Source of the DNA: Excoecaria cochinchinensis
Taxonomy: Eukaryota > Streptophyta > Magnoliopsida > Malpighiales > Euphorbiaceae
Reading direction: 5' to 3'
Assembly: GCA_947683425.1 (NCBI GenBank)
Contig: CANTUQ010000073.1
Coordinates: 13,289,501-13,353,500 of the forward strand
DNA: 64,000 bases
The position numbers and the translations under genes were made by a program. The notes below the pieces were generated by a model, which was not told the DNA's origin, did not search any database, and saw only the letters and a program-made list of their open reading frames with translations. How positions within the stretch are numbered: the first letter of the stretch is position 1; every line of letters starts with the position of its first letter. Shown here one piece after another: positions 46,538 to 58,655 of the stretch.

Positions 46538-47212
46538 CTATAGCCTTTGTGAGTTTTTTCTCAAACCAGCACCTGGAAGGAAGTGCATCTTCTTCATCAT
46601 GTTCATCACCTGAGGGCTACCTACTGAGCCCTGCTCCTCTCCAATCATTGATATGTGAAAGCCACTAAATGGCTGGTTAGAAATCCCCAAAGCAGACACT
46701 TGGTTTTCTCTCGCTAGTTTGACAATCACCACCTCTCCTTCATGAGATATCTTTATCATCTGGTGTAGGGTAGATGGCACTCCTCCCAATTTATGGAACC
46801 ACGGCCTCCCTATTAGAGCTGAGAAATTCACTGGGATAGGCAAGACCACAAATTTTGCTTCTATCTCAATGGGCCCAGTCTTGACTAGAGCTCTGAAAGT
46901 TCCCGATGCTTGTTTTCGAGAATTATAGTAGGCTGTGATGGTTAAATCAGACTTGCTCAGCATGCTTTCATTTAGCCCAAAAGCCTGAAGTGCCACTACG
47001 GGGCAAACATTTATGGATGAGCCATCATCAACCATAACACAAGCGGTGTGCTTGTCATTAATTTTTGCTTTGCTGTACAGCGGCCGATTGTGATTACGGC
47101 CTTCAGCTGGCAAATCAGCATTAGAAAATATCAGTCTCTCCCCTGATCCCCCCTTGATGAGATCTAGTAGCTCAGATGGAGAAATTGTGGTGGCTACGGT
47201 GGACTCACTCAA
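46538..47212 (-). pseudogene. Tat-1 aspartic protease
   Basis: VMVDDGSSINVCP is the Tat-type retropepsin active site (Asp-Asp-Gly-Ser in place of Asp-Thr-Gly), followed by FSALIGRPWFHKLGGVPSTLHQ, the conserved flap/C-terminal part. It processes Gag-Pol. Ends at a TAG (46538-46540). Confidence 0.88.
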
Positions 47213-47353
47213 TGCCTCAACTAACTTCTATCTATAAGAAGGGGACTGCCTTAGAAGATCCCAAATAGATATCTGAGCCGTGGTCTTTTTCAGCTGCTTT
47301 ACTATGGGATTTTCTTCTGGCTCCTTCTCCACAGGTGCTTGCACTGAGTCCTG

Positions 47354-48966
47354 CTACTTCTCAACTTCGGGGACCACTCTCCCACTTCTTGTTACAGCCC
47401 CAACTCTCTCCTCCTCCTCCGAATCCCATGGATCCGTGAACTCTCCATCTTTCTCCTCTTCATCTTCGTCTCCACTCTCACTAGTGGACCAACAGTCTAT
47501 CGCCGCCACGGGAATCCCTTCTTCACTTGCCTCAGGACAAGTGATAGCGACGTATTCATTGCCATACAAATCCTGTAATACATACCATTTAGGTAGGCTC
47601 GACCCAATCATAAAGATAGGCGGTGGCACAACATTTAAATTAGACTTCTTCTTGCTCTCCCTCTTTTCAGGATCGGCGATCTGCTTACTATCGATTAGAT
47701 CCTGAATCTGGTGCCTCAGCCTGAAGTAATTGTCTGTCAGATGCCCAGTATGTTGGTGAAAGGCATAGTATTCATTCTCTTTATGCCCCGGTTCCCCTTG
47801 GGTCCTAGCTGGCCTAGGTGGCAGGGGTTGTAGCTTCCCCTCCTTTATCGACCTCTTCAGTACCCATGACAAAGGCCTACCCAATTTGAGAAATACCTCT
47901 GATTCACTCCTTTTGCCGACCCCTCAGCTGTCTTCCCACTTCTATTACCACTACTGGAACTAGCTGACTTGGTTACACCTTGATTGTTATAGCCCTTCTT
48001 CGCATAAGCCTCATTGCTTGCCCTTCTGGCCATATATTCTCCCTCTGCCTCTATAGCAATGTCCTTCAAGGACTCCCAATCTTTCAGCCCCTTCATTTTC
48101 AGTCCATCTCTCAGATATGGGCTAGCATTTCGAATGAATAATCGGATCTGATCAGGTGTATCGGGTTTGTGCTTCATCTCCATAACCCGATTCCTCCACC
48201 GAGTGAGGTATTCATGGAAAGACTCCCCAGCCTTCTGCTGCAGCAGCTCTAGATCCTTCAGTGTGACCTCCATTCGGGTACTGCAATCGTATTGCTTTAG
48301 GAACTCTTCAGTTAATAAGTCCTAATCTTCTTTGGACCTCCTGTCCAGCCCATGGTACCAGTCAATGGCAGCCCCTGTAAGACTCAAGCAAAAGTACTCT
48401 ATCTTCTGCTTCCTTGTTAAAGTTGTCCCCTTTATGACTAGTGAGTACTGCTTGATGTGTGCAGCAGGGTCAGAGGTGCCGTCAAATTTTGGAATATCAG
48501 GCATCTTAAAGTTCTGGGGGATCAAATCATCCCCATCCAGCTCAGGATCCTCCGAGTTCATTCTCCTTCTTACTGTCATCATCCTTGTCATAGCCTCAAA
48601 CTTCTCCTCCATCTTTCTCCACATTGCCTCTTCCAGCTTAGGCGACTTTCCCTTTGCCACCATCTGTTCCTCTTGCTCATCTTCCCAAAGGTCAACCTCA
48701 GACCTAGGGCCTTCTCTGCGCTCAACAGGTATTGGCGCTCTTGGCTCAACTGCAGGTGGGTCAACTACAGCTGGGGGATCCTCCCTAATAGCCCCTTGTT
48801 CATCTAGCCCCCTAATAGGAGTAGCAGCGGCTTGTTGCCTAGCTATGGTAGTGGCAAGGTTACCCATCATTACCATCATTTTTGCCTCAAACTCTTCCAT
48901 TCTTCTTCCTACTTCCTCGGTAATCATTGCTCGAGTTACATCAGACCCACTTGATTGGTTAGTCAT
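47354..48966 (-). pseudogene. Tat-1 gag
   Basis: Probable start ATG at 48966 (MTNQSSGSDV), after an upstream in-frame extension from 49239 that lies in the leader. Gag core: KMPDIPKFDGTSDPAAHI, LTGAAIDWYHGLD, LEVTLKDLELLQQKAGESFHEYLTRW, RASPYLRDGLKMKGL-type blocks. The C-terminus has YYAFHQHTGHLTDNYFRLRHQI, a Tat zinc-knuckle remnant whose Cys positions are Tyr. Breaks: TAG at 48322-48324, a frame change near 47870, TAG at 47354-47356. Gag forms the particle shell. Confidence 0.88.
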
Positions 48967-49877
48967 ACTTGTATCAGCTGATGATTCTGAAGAGAAAGTC
49001 TCACTACCCTCTGAAAAAGAATTTGAGCTCTGATATGACACTAGCTCTGGTAATCCCAAGAGTGGAATCCTTCTCAACTGACCGTCGAGACCCCTAAACC
49101 ACCCAGGCGAATCTATGATGGCTAAAAAAATATATCTTGTTAGGATAATGCTTGATTGAAATGCAATGCATGGTCGTGCTGATGCAGCATAGACAAACAC
49201 ATGCAAGCAGATAGATCCTTCCAACCTTATCTCTCCCACACACGAGGTAGTGTAGTCTCTTTCCTAGGTGGGCTTTATCCAAGGGTTAACAGGGAACCCA
49301 TTAGATGCTTATGGTGCATGGTGAAAAACCGATAGCATAACATCTCTTATCTAATGTACACACATATGAGTGTTTGGCCATTATGTATTTGAACAATTCA
49401 ACTAAATTAAGATGGGCCGAGGCATGAAAGCCTTTGATGAAGACCATTTAATTTAACTGATCTTGTTCAATATATGATGGCCCACGTAGCAAGCACGGGA
49501 TTACGATACATTTCACCTAGTGGAAGTATCTATTGCCAATACATGAGCTTTGGTCAAAGGTAGTGATACTTTAGGGCTACCCAAACATGGTCCCTGCCAA
49601 CGAATCTAGCTCATCACGAGCATAATGAACCGATTGGGTCTCCATTTGATATACCATAAGGTACGAGGCTTGGGCTGGTGATTATCCTTAACACTTCCCC
49701 ACATTGAGTGAACGTAGGGTCGCGCTTCGGGAATGCACCGGGGCTAAAAAAGGGACCAAACTAGCATAATCTAAGGCTCTAATATGGATGCAATTTCGAA
49801 AGGGGATTAAATTTTTAAATTAAAACTCAATTGTAAATTTTAGCCAAGGTACTTTCGAAGGGAAGTCTCTTATAAAT
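48967..49877 (-). other. Tat-1 5' leader between PBS and gag
   Basis: About 900 nt without convincing coding content. Long blocks (49260-49780) are conserved, as reverse complement, with the Tat-2 leader 56540-57200, including the GGTTAACAGGGAACCCATT-like block. It probably holds packaging/dimer signals. Confidence 0.7.
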
Positions 49878-49894
49878 CCCCAGTGGAGTCGCCA
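49878..49894 (-). promoter_or_regulatory. Tat-1 primer-binding site (tRNA-Arg type)
   Basis: TGGCGACTCCACTGGGG on the minus strand starts 1 nt after the LTR end. It matches the complement of plant tRNA-Arg(ACG) 3' end, as I recall it, with one mismatch. Tat-2 has TGGTGACTCCACTGGGG at the same place. Confidence 0.82.
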
Positions 49895-49895
49895 C

Positions 49896-51556
49896 TGTGA
49901 CGCACGCCGAACCCCGCGTTGCCCCGAATGCCCTCTTTTAGGGCGATCCAGAGAGGTTCATTAAAACTTGTAAGAAATTACAAGTGCATCCATTTTGGGC
50001 AACAAGGAGGTTTCTTGGAGTCGCCACCTAATAGAACATTGGGAAAGGTCGTCTAGCCTCAGTGAGCCTAAGACGGCGCTACTATGTCCATTTTGGGCAA
50101 GCCATAGGGGTCTTGGAGGCCCCATCCTAATAGAACATTAGGATGGCCCTCTAGCCTCGTGGAGCCTAGGACTATGCAAGTTAAAGCCTTTTTACGGGAC
50201 ACAAGAGGTGTCTTGGAAGTCCCATTCCAATGGAACATTAAAATGGTCATCTCACCTCATTGAGCCCAAAGACCAGAGATGGTTCGGGACTTCCCATTTA
50301 TTCATACCTTGATTAAGTTTATAATTGAGTTTTGAATTTAGCGTTTCATCCCATTTCTTATTCAATCTTAATGCAATTTAATTAAACGTGCATGTTAAAC
50401 ACATAATGAAAGCGGTAAATAAAGAACGAAATTAAAGTAAAGCATATGAACATAAATTACAACAAAATCAGGGGCGGAATACAACCCCCATTGGTAAATA
50501 AAATACAATTCATACATAAATCGAGCTATTTATTAAAGATGAGGACATTGGTCCTCTCATGCATAATTAAAGAAAATAATTTTAAAGTGACAATTTATTT
50601 TGGATGAATAAGCTAGGACATTGGTCCCATTTTATTTAGAAAAGATCCAAGTTTAATTTAATAGAAATATTTTTGTGATTTTTTAATTAACGTGCATAAA
50701 GAAATAATTTATTACAAATTACATATTACATAAAAACAAAATAATGAAAGCAAAGTAATGAAAATAATAAAAAATTAACAAATCAACTCCCAAATGGATC
50801 TTCAAATCTTCATGGGCTCCCACTTGGTATGGAAAAGACTCACACATAAAAATAAGTATTGAAATAAAAAAAATAAAAGTAATATTAGTAAGAAAAAATG
50901 AATTTAAACATATAATATAAAAGAGATAAAGATAAAGCAAATAAAAATGTATCATGTGTGACAAATCAATTAAAATTACATAATAAAAATATGCAATTTA
51001 ACAAATTAATAAATTCAACATGCAGAAAAAAAAACACAAAATAGCGCTAATAAAATCTAACGTACATAAAAGCATAAAATAATATCCAATCATGCATTAA
51101 AAGTATAATACATATAAAATTCAGCATGCATAAAGCATATTAATGATACTGATAAAAGCCAACATGCATAAGCAAACATAAAATAATAACTATAAAACTC
51201 AACATGCAAAAAAAAACATAAGAAAATAAACATAAAATTCAGCATGTATAAAAACACAAAATAATAGCATTAACACCCAACATGCATAAAAGCCAAAGGT
51301 AATAATAAAAATCAGCATGCATAAGAGATATAAATAATAATATTAATAATAATAATGATACTAGTATCAAATGATACTAGTATCAAATATTAGCAATAAA
51401 CAAGGATAATAAAAATAAAACTAGCGATTGCAACTATAATAATAACAATAATAAACACAATGAAATCAAAAAATATGAACAACCCAAGTTAAGCATGCAA
51501 GAATTAAATAACATATGGCAAACTAATAAAACATGTTAAAACATGGCAAATAATAC

Positions 51557-51636
<80 letters not shown>

Positions 51637-52726
51637 CTAATAATCAAGTGAAGACAATAGACATAAAAAATAATAACATGCATAATGACATGAACAATTA
51701 AATAAGAACATAAAAATAAGAAGAAACCAATAGAACTAATGGAATTTACATGATAAAAAGTCTAGAAGAATTTACAAAACCAAAAAAAAATATAAAAGAA
51801 TTTACATGTTAACCAATTAATTGGAAATAAAAACTGAATTAAAAATTGAATTAAAATTAAAGCCAAGAATAATTACCCTCAAAATTAGCTTGATGAAATG
51901 AAGGTAAGGAGATCCAATTCCTTATCTTGATTTGAAGAATATGACTAGAAAAATAAAATGTCAAAAGTGAATTTTTACCCAAGAACAAACAATTAATTTA
52001 TTTGTCCTAAAGTAAAAAAATTATTAATTGAAAGGAAGAAAATTCACAAGAATAAAAATTTATTTTTTTGCCTTAAGATTTCACTTGGAAAAAAATTCTT
52101 TAGAAAAGTTGAGAGAATTTTGTTTGAGAGAAGAAAGAAGAAGAAAAAATAATTTTCTAAAGAAAATCCCCCCCAAATTCTTTCGAAAATTTCCCTTTTA
52201 TTTTTCCCCAAAAAACAAATTTTTAATTGAAGGAGTAAATTAATTTAATTCCATTAAACATAAAAAACAACTGAATTTAATGAGTTTGGAATTTAGAGAG
52301 TTTTTGCATTGAAATCTATTAAAAACAAAAAGAAGAAAAAGCATTAAAAATGAAGAAAAAATAGCCAAAATGGCCAAAAATGCTGCCGGGGGCGAAAACG
52401 GGCGCACAGGGGCGAGTGACGCCCGTCGGCGTGCCCGACATTCGAGCGCTCCTGAGCGCTGCGGCGTGCGCCTAGCGCTGTCGCAGCCCGAAATTCGATC
52501 GATTTTTTTTTGTTTTTTTCAAATGTTCTATAAAATACAAAAAATTAAAAACTCACTTTTTTTACCCCAAAAACATTTTTAAAATACATTTTTATTTATT
52601 TCTAACAAATCAAAACGACAAAGAAATTATCACTTCCAACTTTCATTATTTTTGCCTATAAATCGGCACACTTAATTTTATCATTGGGTAATCCTGATCA
52701 AGGCTACTCGGGACCCGGTGTCTACA
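49896..52726 (-). repeat. Tat-1 5' LTR
   Basis: Closely similar to 37235-40046 over its full length, differing by scattered, mostly transition changes and small indels. GC-rich island at about 52380-52500, longer than in the 3' LTR; microsatellite at 51556-51634; CATGCAT array at 51010-51325; GATACTAGTATC pair near 51357-51385. Confidence 0.92.
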
Positions 52727-52994
52727 GTTGGCAAGGCCAACAATCAACACTTGGATTCCACTATGGATTCCCTAATCAAGTTTTAATATAATCCCCATGA
52801 TTAATTAGTGCTAATTAATCCACCTTTAACTTAGGCATGCATAACTACTTTTCAGCCACCAAACTAAGTTCTCTTATTGAATTAAGTCCTCTCTTCCAAT
52901 TACTTTTAAATCCAAATTTAGCAAACTCAAATTATGTTCACCAATTACCCCTATTAGGTCAACTTACTACTAGGGTATAATTCGGGCCATTACA

Positions 52995-53012
52995 ACTCTT
53001 CCCTCCTAAAAA
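52995..53012 (-). promoter_or_regulatory. Polypurine tract of the 31760-52994 element
   Basis: On the minus strand AGGAGGGAAGAGT directly precedes TGTAATGGCCC. It lies in the same context, ATTTCGCGGA(C/T)GAA, as 20760-20795. Confidence 0.85.
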
Positions 53013-53642
53013 GAAATTCGTCCGCGAAATTCAAACCCGATCCAATAATAGAGGATACTTAACTTTCCTCTATCGAGGCACTTCCAGAAAACTGTATCAC
53101 CATTCAGGAACTCAGATGCATATACTTCATATTTAGCCACTAATACTTTTATTATCTTATGGCATAATTCCTGGACGCATTAATTTCATGGAATACACTT
53201 GTTACTTTCTTCACTCATGCTATTCATTTTCATTCTGAAATCCTATTTGCGTTCACTTATATAAACTTCACAAATAACCTCCTCCTTTTTAACTTTAATT
53301 ACTCATACTTTATACTTTCGTTGACAAACACTTATCTCTTTCTCAATAATTCTCTTTCTAACACCAAACTTTATATGTACATCCTGTCAGCTCTTCTCTT
53401 CGAATGAGTCACATACACAATGTTTTGCACACATGATCAAGGGATGCGAATGATTATACGATGTTATATGTATGCGAGATGATGCAATAATGCAGTTTAT
53501 GCAACATTAATGCACTTTTGCCATCCCCATGTTTTTACATGCTCATGTTCAGATAATTTCATTGAGATAGTTGACAGGCATACAAAATATCACCACTTTA
53601 TCTTATTCTCCACATCATTCTAGATTCCAAAATTATCCATAC
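53013..53642 (-). other. Internal region next to the 3' LTR of the 31760-52994 element
   Basis: 630 bp right of the PPT. Unlike the element at 14294-20795, no integrase C-terminus or chromodomain can be read here on the minus strand, so the internal part is degenerate or non-coding (LARD-like). It is cut by the Tat-2 LTR at 53643. The sequence just before, CCATAC, is one side of the expected target duplication. Confidence 0.55.
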
Positions 53643-53810
53643 TGTAGACACCGAGTCCTGAGGCAGCCCAGACCGAAATTACCCAATGATGAAAATGATA
53701 CCTGTTCACAGGCAAAAGACAAATAGATATGATAATTTCCACAAAAAATATATTTTTCATTTTTTTATTTAAAATAAGAAAAAAGGAAAGGGTTTTCTAG
53801 GGCTTGTGGG

Positions 53811-53929
53811 GTGAGGCCCATCTCACCCATGAGAGATGAAACCTCACGTTGTGAGGCCCATCTCACGTTAGTGAGATGCAGCCTCACCACATGAGGCCCA
53901 TTTCACAGGTGAGATAAAAATCTCACCTG
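53811..53929. repeat. 40-bp tandem hairpin units, GTGAGGCCCATCTCAC
   Basis: The core recurs at 53811, 53851 and 53891 (exact 40-bp period). Each core is itself an inverted pair (GTGAG/CTCAC). The island ends with CAGGTGAGAT-AAAA-ATCTCACCTG (53906-53929), a perfect 10-bp stem. Confidence 0.88.
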
Positions 53930-54043
53930 CCTCACGCACCCCATGCTCCAGCACGTCCCTTCTCCAGTTTTTCGTGGGGATTTGGTTTGAAAAACATGGG
54001 TTTATGTTTGATTTGGTGGGAAATGACCTAACCTTCTCTGAGA

Positions 54044-54052
54044 TATAAAAAG
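54044..54052 (+). promoter_or_regulatory. TATA box candidate of Tat-2 LTR
   Basis: TATAAAAAG 402 nt into the LTR, followed by a purine-rich leader. Another Tat LTR has TATAAAA at 62064 in a GGGGAG context. Confidence 0.5.
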
Positions 54053-55244
54053 AAAGGTGAAGAAACTGAGGAGGAGAGGAAAGAACTTTTGGGGGGGATG
54101 GTTTTTGAAAGCACCGAAAAACCTAGAAAGAAAAACACAGAGAGAAGAGCTTGGAGAGCAAGAAAGTGATTTTTGTTCTTGAAGCATTCTGTGATTGCTC
54201 TTGACCCAGGAAATCAATTCCTGAAGTTTGAGACTCAATCATCCTTCATCTTATATTTTTTCATAAATGAAAATCTTGTTTAAAGTTTTCATCAATCTAT
54301 GTTTTCACTTTTTAACAAAAGCAAAAAGGAAAATCAGAAACCTTTCATCTGCAGATCAAAGATCAATATCTGAGGGTAAATACTGGAATAGTCATTTCTC
54401 TTTTCCTTTTCTTTCTTTTTTCTTCTTTTATTTTTATTTCTTTTCTTCGTTTTGTTGTGGTAGTTAATTATGTTCATTGTACCTATTATATATAAATTGC
54501 TTATTTGATCTTATTAACTTGTTTATCGCATGTTCATTGTTGTCATGATTAAATAAGTGTTTTTGTTGCTTTAGTTCGCATGATATTTTGCATGTTTTGA
54601 TCGCCTGATATTGCATTTTTTTGGTCTGTTATCATTTCCTCAGTTCTTCTCTGTTTTTCTGGTTGTTTGAGTTGTGATTTGTCTTTTGCTTGTATTGTGT
54701 TTGCCGATCGGATTTTATCTTTGTTTTTACTTGAATCGTGATTCTCCAGTCGGATTTTGCTTTTTCTCGATCAGATAATGTCGTTATTTTCCTTTTCCCT
54801 TTCGTTCGTCGAGAGGGTCTCACGTTTCCCCAATCGGACTGCACAACTCGTGCAATGCATGCATGAGTCGTGCATGCCCGATCTCCTCCCCTTTCAGCTC
54901 TTCGTCTCCCCTATTTTGTCCGTCCGAGCGTGATGCATAAAATATAATATGATTTGCTTTGTTTTTATCTTGTATGTTTCGATCTCGGTTCGCTTTGTTA
55001 ATCTCTGGTTTTTCGCTCAGCTAACCTCCTTTGGTTGTGTTCCAGTCGTTGTTTAATCTTTCTTTTTAGTTTACTTAATTCTTTCTTTTTACTGGTTTCT
55101 ATTTAAATGTTTGTCCGTGTTGTGTTCATTTAATTTAATTAGTAAATGCATGCCATTGGGTCTAGTGTTGTTGATTGTAGTGTTTTAAAATTAAAACCCA
55201 TATTTTTCTATTTGAACGAAGCTATTTTTGCGAGACAGAGCAAA

Positions 55245-55345
55245 AACACAGCTGTGTTCCGCAAGAAACACAGCTGTGTTTCTACACTGCGCGCAACGCT
55301 GGTTGAAAAATACAGCTGTGTTCCTTTGGAAAACACAGCTGTGTT
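55245..55345. repeat. Four AACACAGCTGTGTT palindromes
   Basis: Perfect 14-bp palindromes at 55245-55258, 55267-55280 and 55332-55345, and a one-base variant at 55309-55322. The spacing is irregular. Confidence 0.92.
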
Positions 55346-56486
55346 TTTCACTCTGTTCCGTTCTTTCGTTTTCCATTCTTCCCTGTGTGCTGCCTTTTGC
55401 TTCATTTTTTTATCTTTATTTATTTAATTGTTTATATTTAATTAGTTTAATTGATTATTATTTGATCAATTTATTAATCATTTTAATTAATTTATTTATT
55501 TGTTTATTAATTATTTAATTTACTCTACTAACATTTTATTCATTTTATTTTGCTGTCGCGAAAATTATTTATCTTCGCGAGTTACGCACGTGCTCGGGTC
55601 GGAGAATCGGAGAATTAGAGGCCTTCAAATTTAGGGTTTGCATTTTAAAGTTTATATTTTCTTTTATTATTATATTATTTTTATGTGTTGTATGTAAAAT
55701 ATTTTTATTAATTATCCGTATTATAGAAAGTCATGTTTTTTTAATAACTAATAACTTGGGACTTTTCTTAATAAATTGGACCAATGTCCTATTTTAACCA
55801 ACAAAATCTCACTTCAAAATGGAGAACTAACTTTTGTAAAATGGGATCACTCCTAAAAATAGTTCTCTATTCTTTTAAAGTTAACAAAAAAGGAACCAAT
55901 GTCCCTAAACATGTAATAAATGACCCAATTTATGTATGATGCATTTTAATTACTCTTATGCATTTTTTAATTATGTTTATTCTTTCATTCGGGCCCTTGT
56001 AATTATTTTTAGGGCAATTTTTATTCTTTTATAATTTATTATTTGGGGGAATTTTCTGTCCCAATTTTTTACATATAATTTATTCATTTATCGCTTTATT
56101 TAATTGCTTTCCACTATGCTTACAATGACTTTAAATTCAATGCACAATCGAGTGAGATAAGATATGGAATTCAAATTTCTTAGAAACTCATTTATAAACT
56201 TAACTTGAGTCATTAATAAGAGTGAAGTTCCGAACACCATCTCTAGTTTAGACAAATAGAGGTTAGAGACCTTTCCCAATTTCTCATAAATTGGGTGGCG
56301 ACTCCAAAATACCTCAAAGGTGCCTATAAGCGTCGTGAGGCTAGATGATCCTTTCCAATATTCTATTGGGAAAGAGGCATCCAAAATGACTCATGATGCC
56401 CAAGATCAAAAAGACGTGAACCAATCCCTCGAGCCCTAAAAGTGGGTTCAAATGAGAGCCTTTGCTAGGTTCGGCACGCGTCATAG

Positions 56487-56503
56487 TGGTGACTCCACTG
56501 GGG
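56487..56503 (+). promoter_or_regulatory. Tat-2 primer-binding site (tRNA-Arg type)
   Basis: TGGTGACTCCACTGGGG, two mismatches from the expected tRNA-Arg complement, starts 1 nt after the LTR end as in Tat-1. Confidence 0.8.
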
Positions 56504-57596
56504 ACTGATCGAAACTTCGCTTCGAAAGTGACTTAAGTTAAAATTATAATTAAGTTGTTAAGAATCAAAAATTCCATTTCTAATCAAAATTGCATTGCAT
56601 CCACTAGAGCCTTAGAATTATGTTAGTTGGTCTCCTATCTACCCTGGTGTGTTCCTAAAACACGACCCTACTTTCACTCATTGTAGGGAAGTGCTCGGGA
56701 TAATCACCAGCCCAAGCCTCGTACCATCAAATGGTATATCAAATGGAGACCCAATTGGTCGCTATGCTCATGATGAGCTAGACCCATTGGCAGGGACCAT
56801 GCTTGGGTAGACCTAAAGTGACACCACCTTTGACCAAAGCCCATGTAATGGCAATAGATACTCCCACTAGGTGAAATGTACCATAATACCGCGCTTGCTA
56901 TTTGGGCCATCATATGTTGAACAAAATCAATTAAATTAAATAGTCTTCATTAAAGGCTTTCATTCCTTGGTAGGCCCATCTTAATTTAGTTAAATTGTCT
57001 AAAATACATAATGGCCAAACGCTCATACGAATGTACATTAGGCAAGAGATGTTATGCTGCTGATTTTTTACCGTGTACTATATGTGTCCAATGGGTTCCC
57101 TATTAACCCTTGGATAAAGCCCACCTAGAAAAGAGACCGCACTACCTCGTGTGTGGGAGTGATATTGGAAGGATCTATCTGCTTGCATGTGGTTGTAAAT
57201 GCTGCATAGCATGCTCATGCATCACGTGTCATTCATGCATATTAATAAAATAAATAAAATAAAAAAATAGAACATAAATTTCATTTTGTTTGTGTATATC
57301 CTTTTGTCTATGTATTATTCACATGTACATATCATCCTACGTTCAATTTTTTTCATGCATCACATCGTATCATTGTAATCTATTGATCTTTCACTCATCG
57401 AGGACCATCTGCATAGCACGATCATGCATTACATGACATTCATGCATCACTCTAACTCCTTAATTTTTCAGCCACTGTAGACCATTTGTTCAAGTGGTTT
57501 TGGGGTTCCGATAGTCACCGTTAAAGGACCTTTTGTCTGGGGTTAGGATCAGGGTCAGGATTAAGGGCGGTTAATAGGAATTCAAAATTTCCAAGA
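56504..57596 (+). other. Tat-2 5' leader
   Basis: Non-coding. Conserved in blocks with the reverse complement of 49260-49870 (for example GGGAACCCATT and CACTACCTCGTGTGTGGGAG). An AT-rich insertion-like stretch lies at about 57240-57270. Confidence 0.7.
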
Positions 57597-58290
57597 ATGG
57601 CCAATTCTTCACAACGGATTAAAGAGACTCATGCCTTAATTGCCTAAGAGATAGATGGAAGGCTTGAAGAGTTCGAAAAGAGGTTGTTGGCCACGATTAA
57701 GGAAAGGATGGATGCCATGGCGCTACTTCTTCAGGCTCAACTTATGGTAATTACCCTTAACCAAGTTGGGCCGGCCACTATCGAGAAGGCCTATACAGTG
57801 ATGACCGCGGCGTCTCCTTTTGCTTTCAAGCCTAGAGACAAGGTTACACTTGTTTCACCAGTCGAGCAAAGAGGAGATATGGGGTCTAATCTAGAATGGG
57901 AAATTATGCTTCAAGAGGGTGGAGATATAGTGAGGATGCATGCTCTAAAAAATGAGAGCCCAGGTATCCGCAATAACAGTAAGGGCAATGTTAAGAGGAC
58001 GGGAGTGCCAACCACGAAAGTGAATCAAAGGCACTATTCTGATTTGGACAGATCCTTGTCATGGGTGTTTAAGAAGCTGATGAAGGAAGGGATATTATAG
58101 CCATTGCCTCCTAAGCTCGCCAGAAGCTAGGGACATCCCAATCACAGGGCGGATCAGTATTGTGCCTTCCACCAACACACCATGCATCTGACGGACTATT
58201 ATCGGACTTTAAGGGACCAGGTACAAGACCTCATTGATAGCAAGCAGATCTCTGACCCAAAAGAGCGGAGGAAGGAGAGGAAGACAAATT
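57597..58290 (+). pseudogene. Tat-2 gag remnant
   Basis: ATG at 57597 (MANSSQRIKETHALIA, then a stop). The same frame gives EEFEKRLLATIKERMDAMA, then from 57684 to 58100 an open stretch ending with VNQRHYSDLDRSLSWVFKKLM. Further stops, then YCAFHQHTMHLTDYYRTLRDQVQDLIDSKQI, matching the Tat-1 gag C-terminus. The central gag core (PKFDGTSDP, DWYHG) is missing, so gag is internally deleted. Confidence 0.82.
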
Positions 58291-58454
58291 GAGTACCTAA
58301 GTGGGGAAGGATGACGGTTATCATGAATGATAATGGACCATTGACTATAACACATGTGCTAGCGAAAATGAGAAGAAGACTATATTTTAGATGCTTTGTT
58401 CTTTTATTCTAAGAACTTCTTATGACAGTCTTTGCAATTTCAATAAAATGAACG

Positions 58455-58655
58455 ATTTTGCTTATTCGCATGAATGTTTCTAATGATTTCATTTCACATG
58501 ATCATGATGCATGCATTTTTGACATTAATTCAATTAATACTACTGTATTTAATCTAGAAACTTTGGAAAACCCAAAGAAAATCTTGATAGCATCTGATAT
58601 AACTCCTGGAGAGAGAAAAATCCTTAGAGCTGAAAATAAAAATAGGAAAAAGTGA
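58455..58655 (+). pseudogene. Tat-2 pre-RT remnant
   Basis: VSNDFISHDHDACIFDINS and LENPKKILIASDITPGERK match the start of the Tat-1 RT frame (about 45990-45810). Protease, RT, RNase H and integrase are all absent between here and the 3' region: a non-autonomous deletion derivative. Confidence 0.85.

Larger units (their letters stand above)
37235..52726 (-). mobile_element. Complete Tat-lineage Ty3/gypsy retrotransposon, 15.5 kb
   Basis: Two co-linear LTRs (2812 and 2831 bp) begin and end with TG...CA and are flanked by GTTGG at 37230-37234 and 52727-52731. On the minus strand the order is 5' LTR, PBS (tRNA-Arg type), leader, gag, protease, RT, RNase H, archaeal-like second RNase H, integrase, long non-coding 3' part with a tandem array, PPT, 3' LTR. 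The extra RNase H, the VRVCVDYRDLNKACPKDDFPLP-type RT and 3' tandem repeats mark the Tat (Ogre/Retand-related) lineage. pol carries several stops, so this copy is not autonomous. Confidence 0.93.
31760..52994 (-). mobile_element. 3' LTR of a minus-oriented Tekay-like element, split by two insertions
   Basis: Left end TGTAACACTCC at 31760; right end (LTR start on the minus strand) TGTAATGGCCCG at 52994, followed by a PPT (52995-53012). Removing the solo LTR (34312-35652) and the Tat element (37235-52731) leaves about 4.4 kb, close to the 4.19-kb LTR at 20796. The family landmarks occur in order: double hairpin 32119-32156, short hairpins 32941-33063, ATAGGC motif 33119, long hairpin 33425. Confidence 0.8.
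53643..56485 (+). repeat. Tat-2 5' LTR, 2843 bp
   Basis: Starts TGTAGACACCGAGTCC and ends GCACGCGTCATA (CACA mutated), followed by G and a PBS. Contains a hairpin island 53811-53929, TATAAAAAG at 54044 (likely TATA box), and four CAGCTG-centred palindromes at 55245-55345. The 3' portion (55740-56480) with GGACCAATGTCC-type and CTATTGGGA-type blocks matches Tat-1 LTR ends. The 5' half is much diverged from all other Tat LTRs here. Confidence 0.85.
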
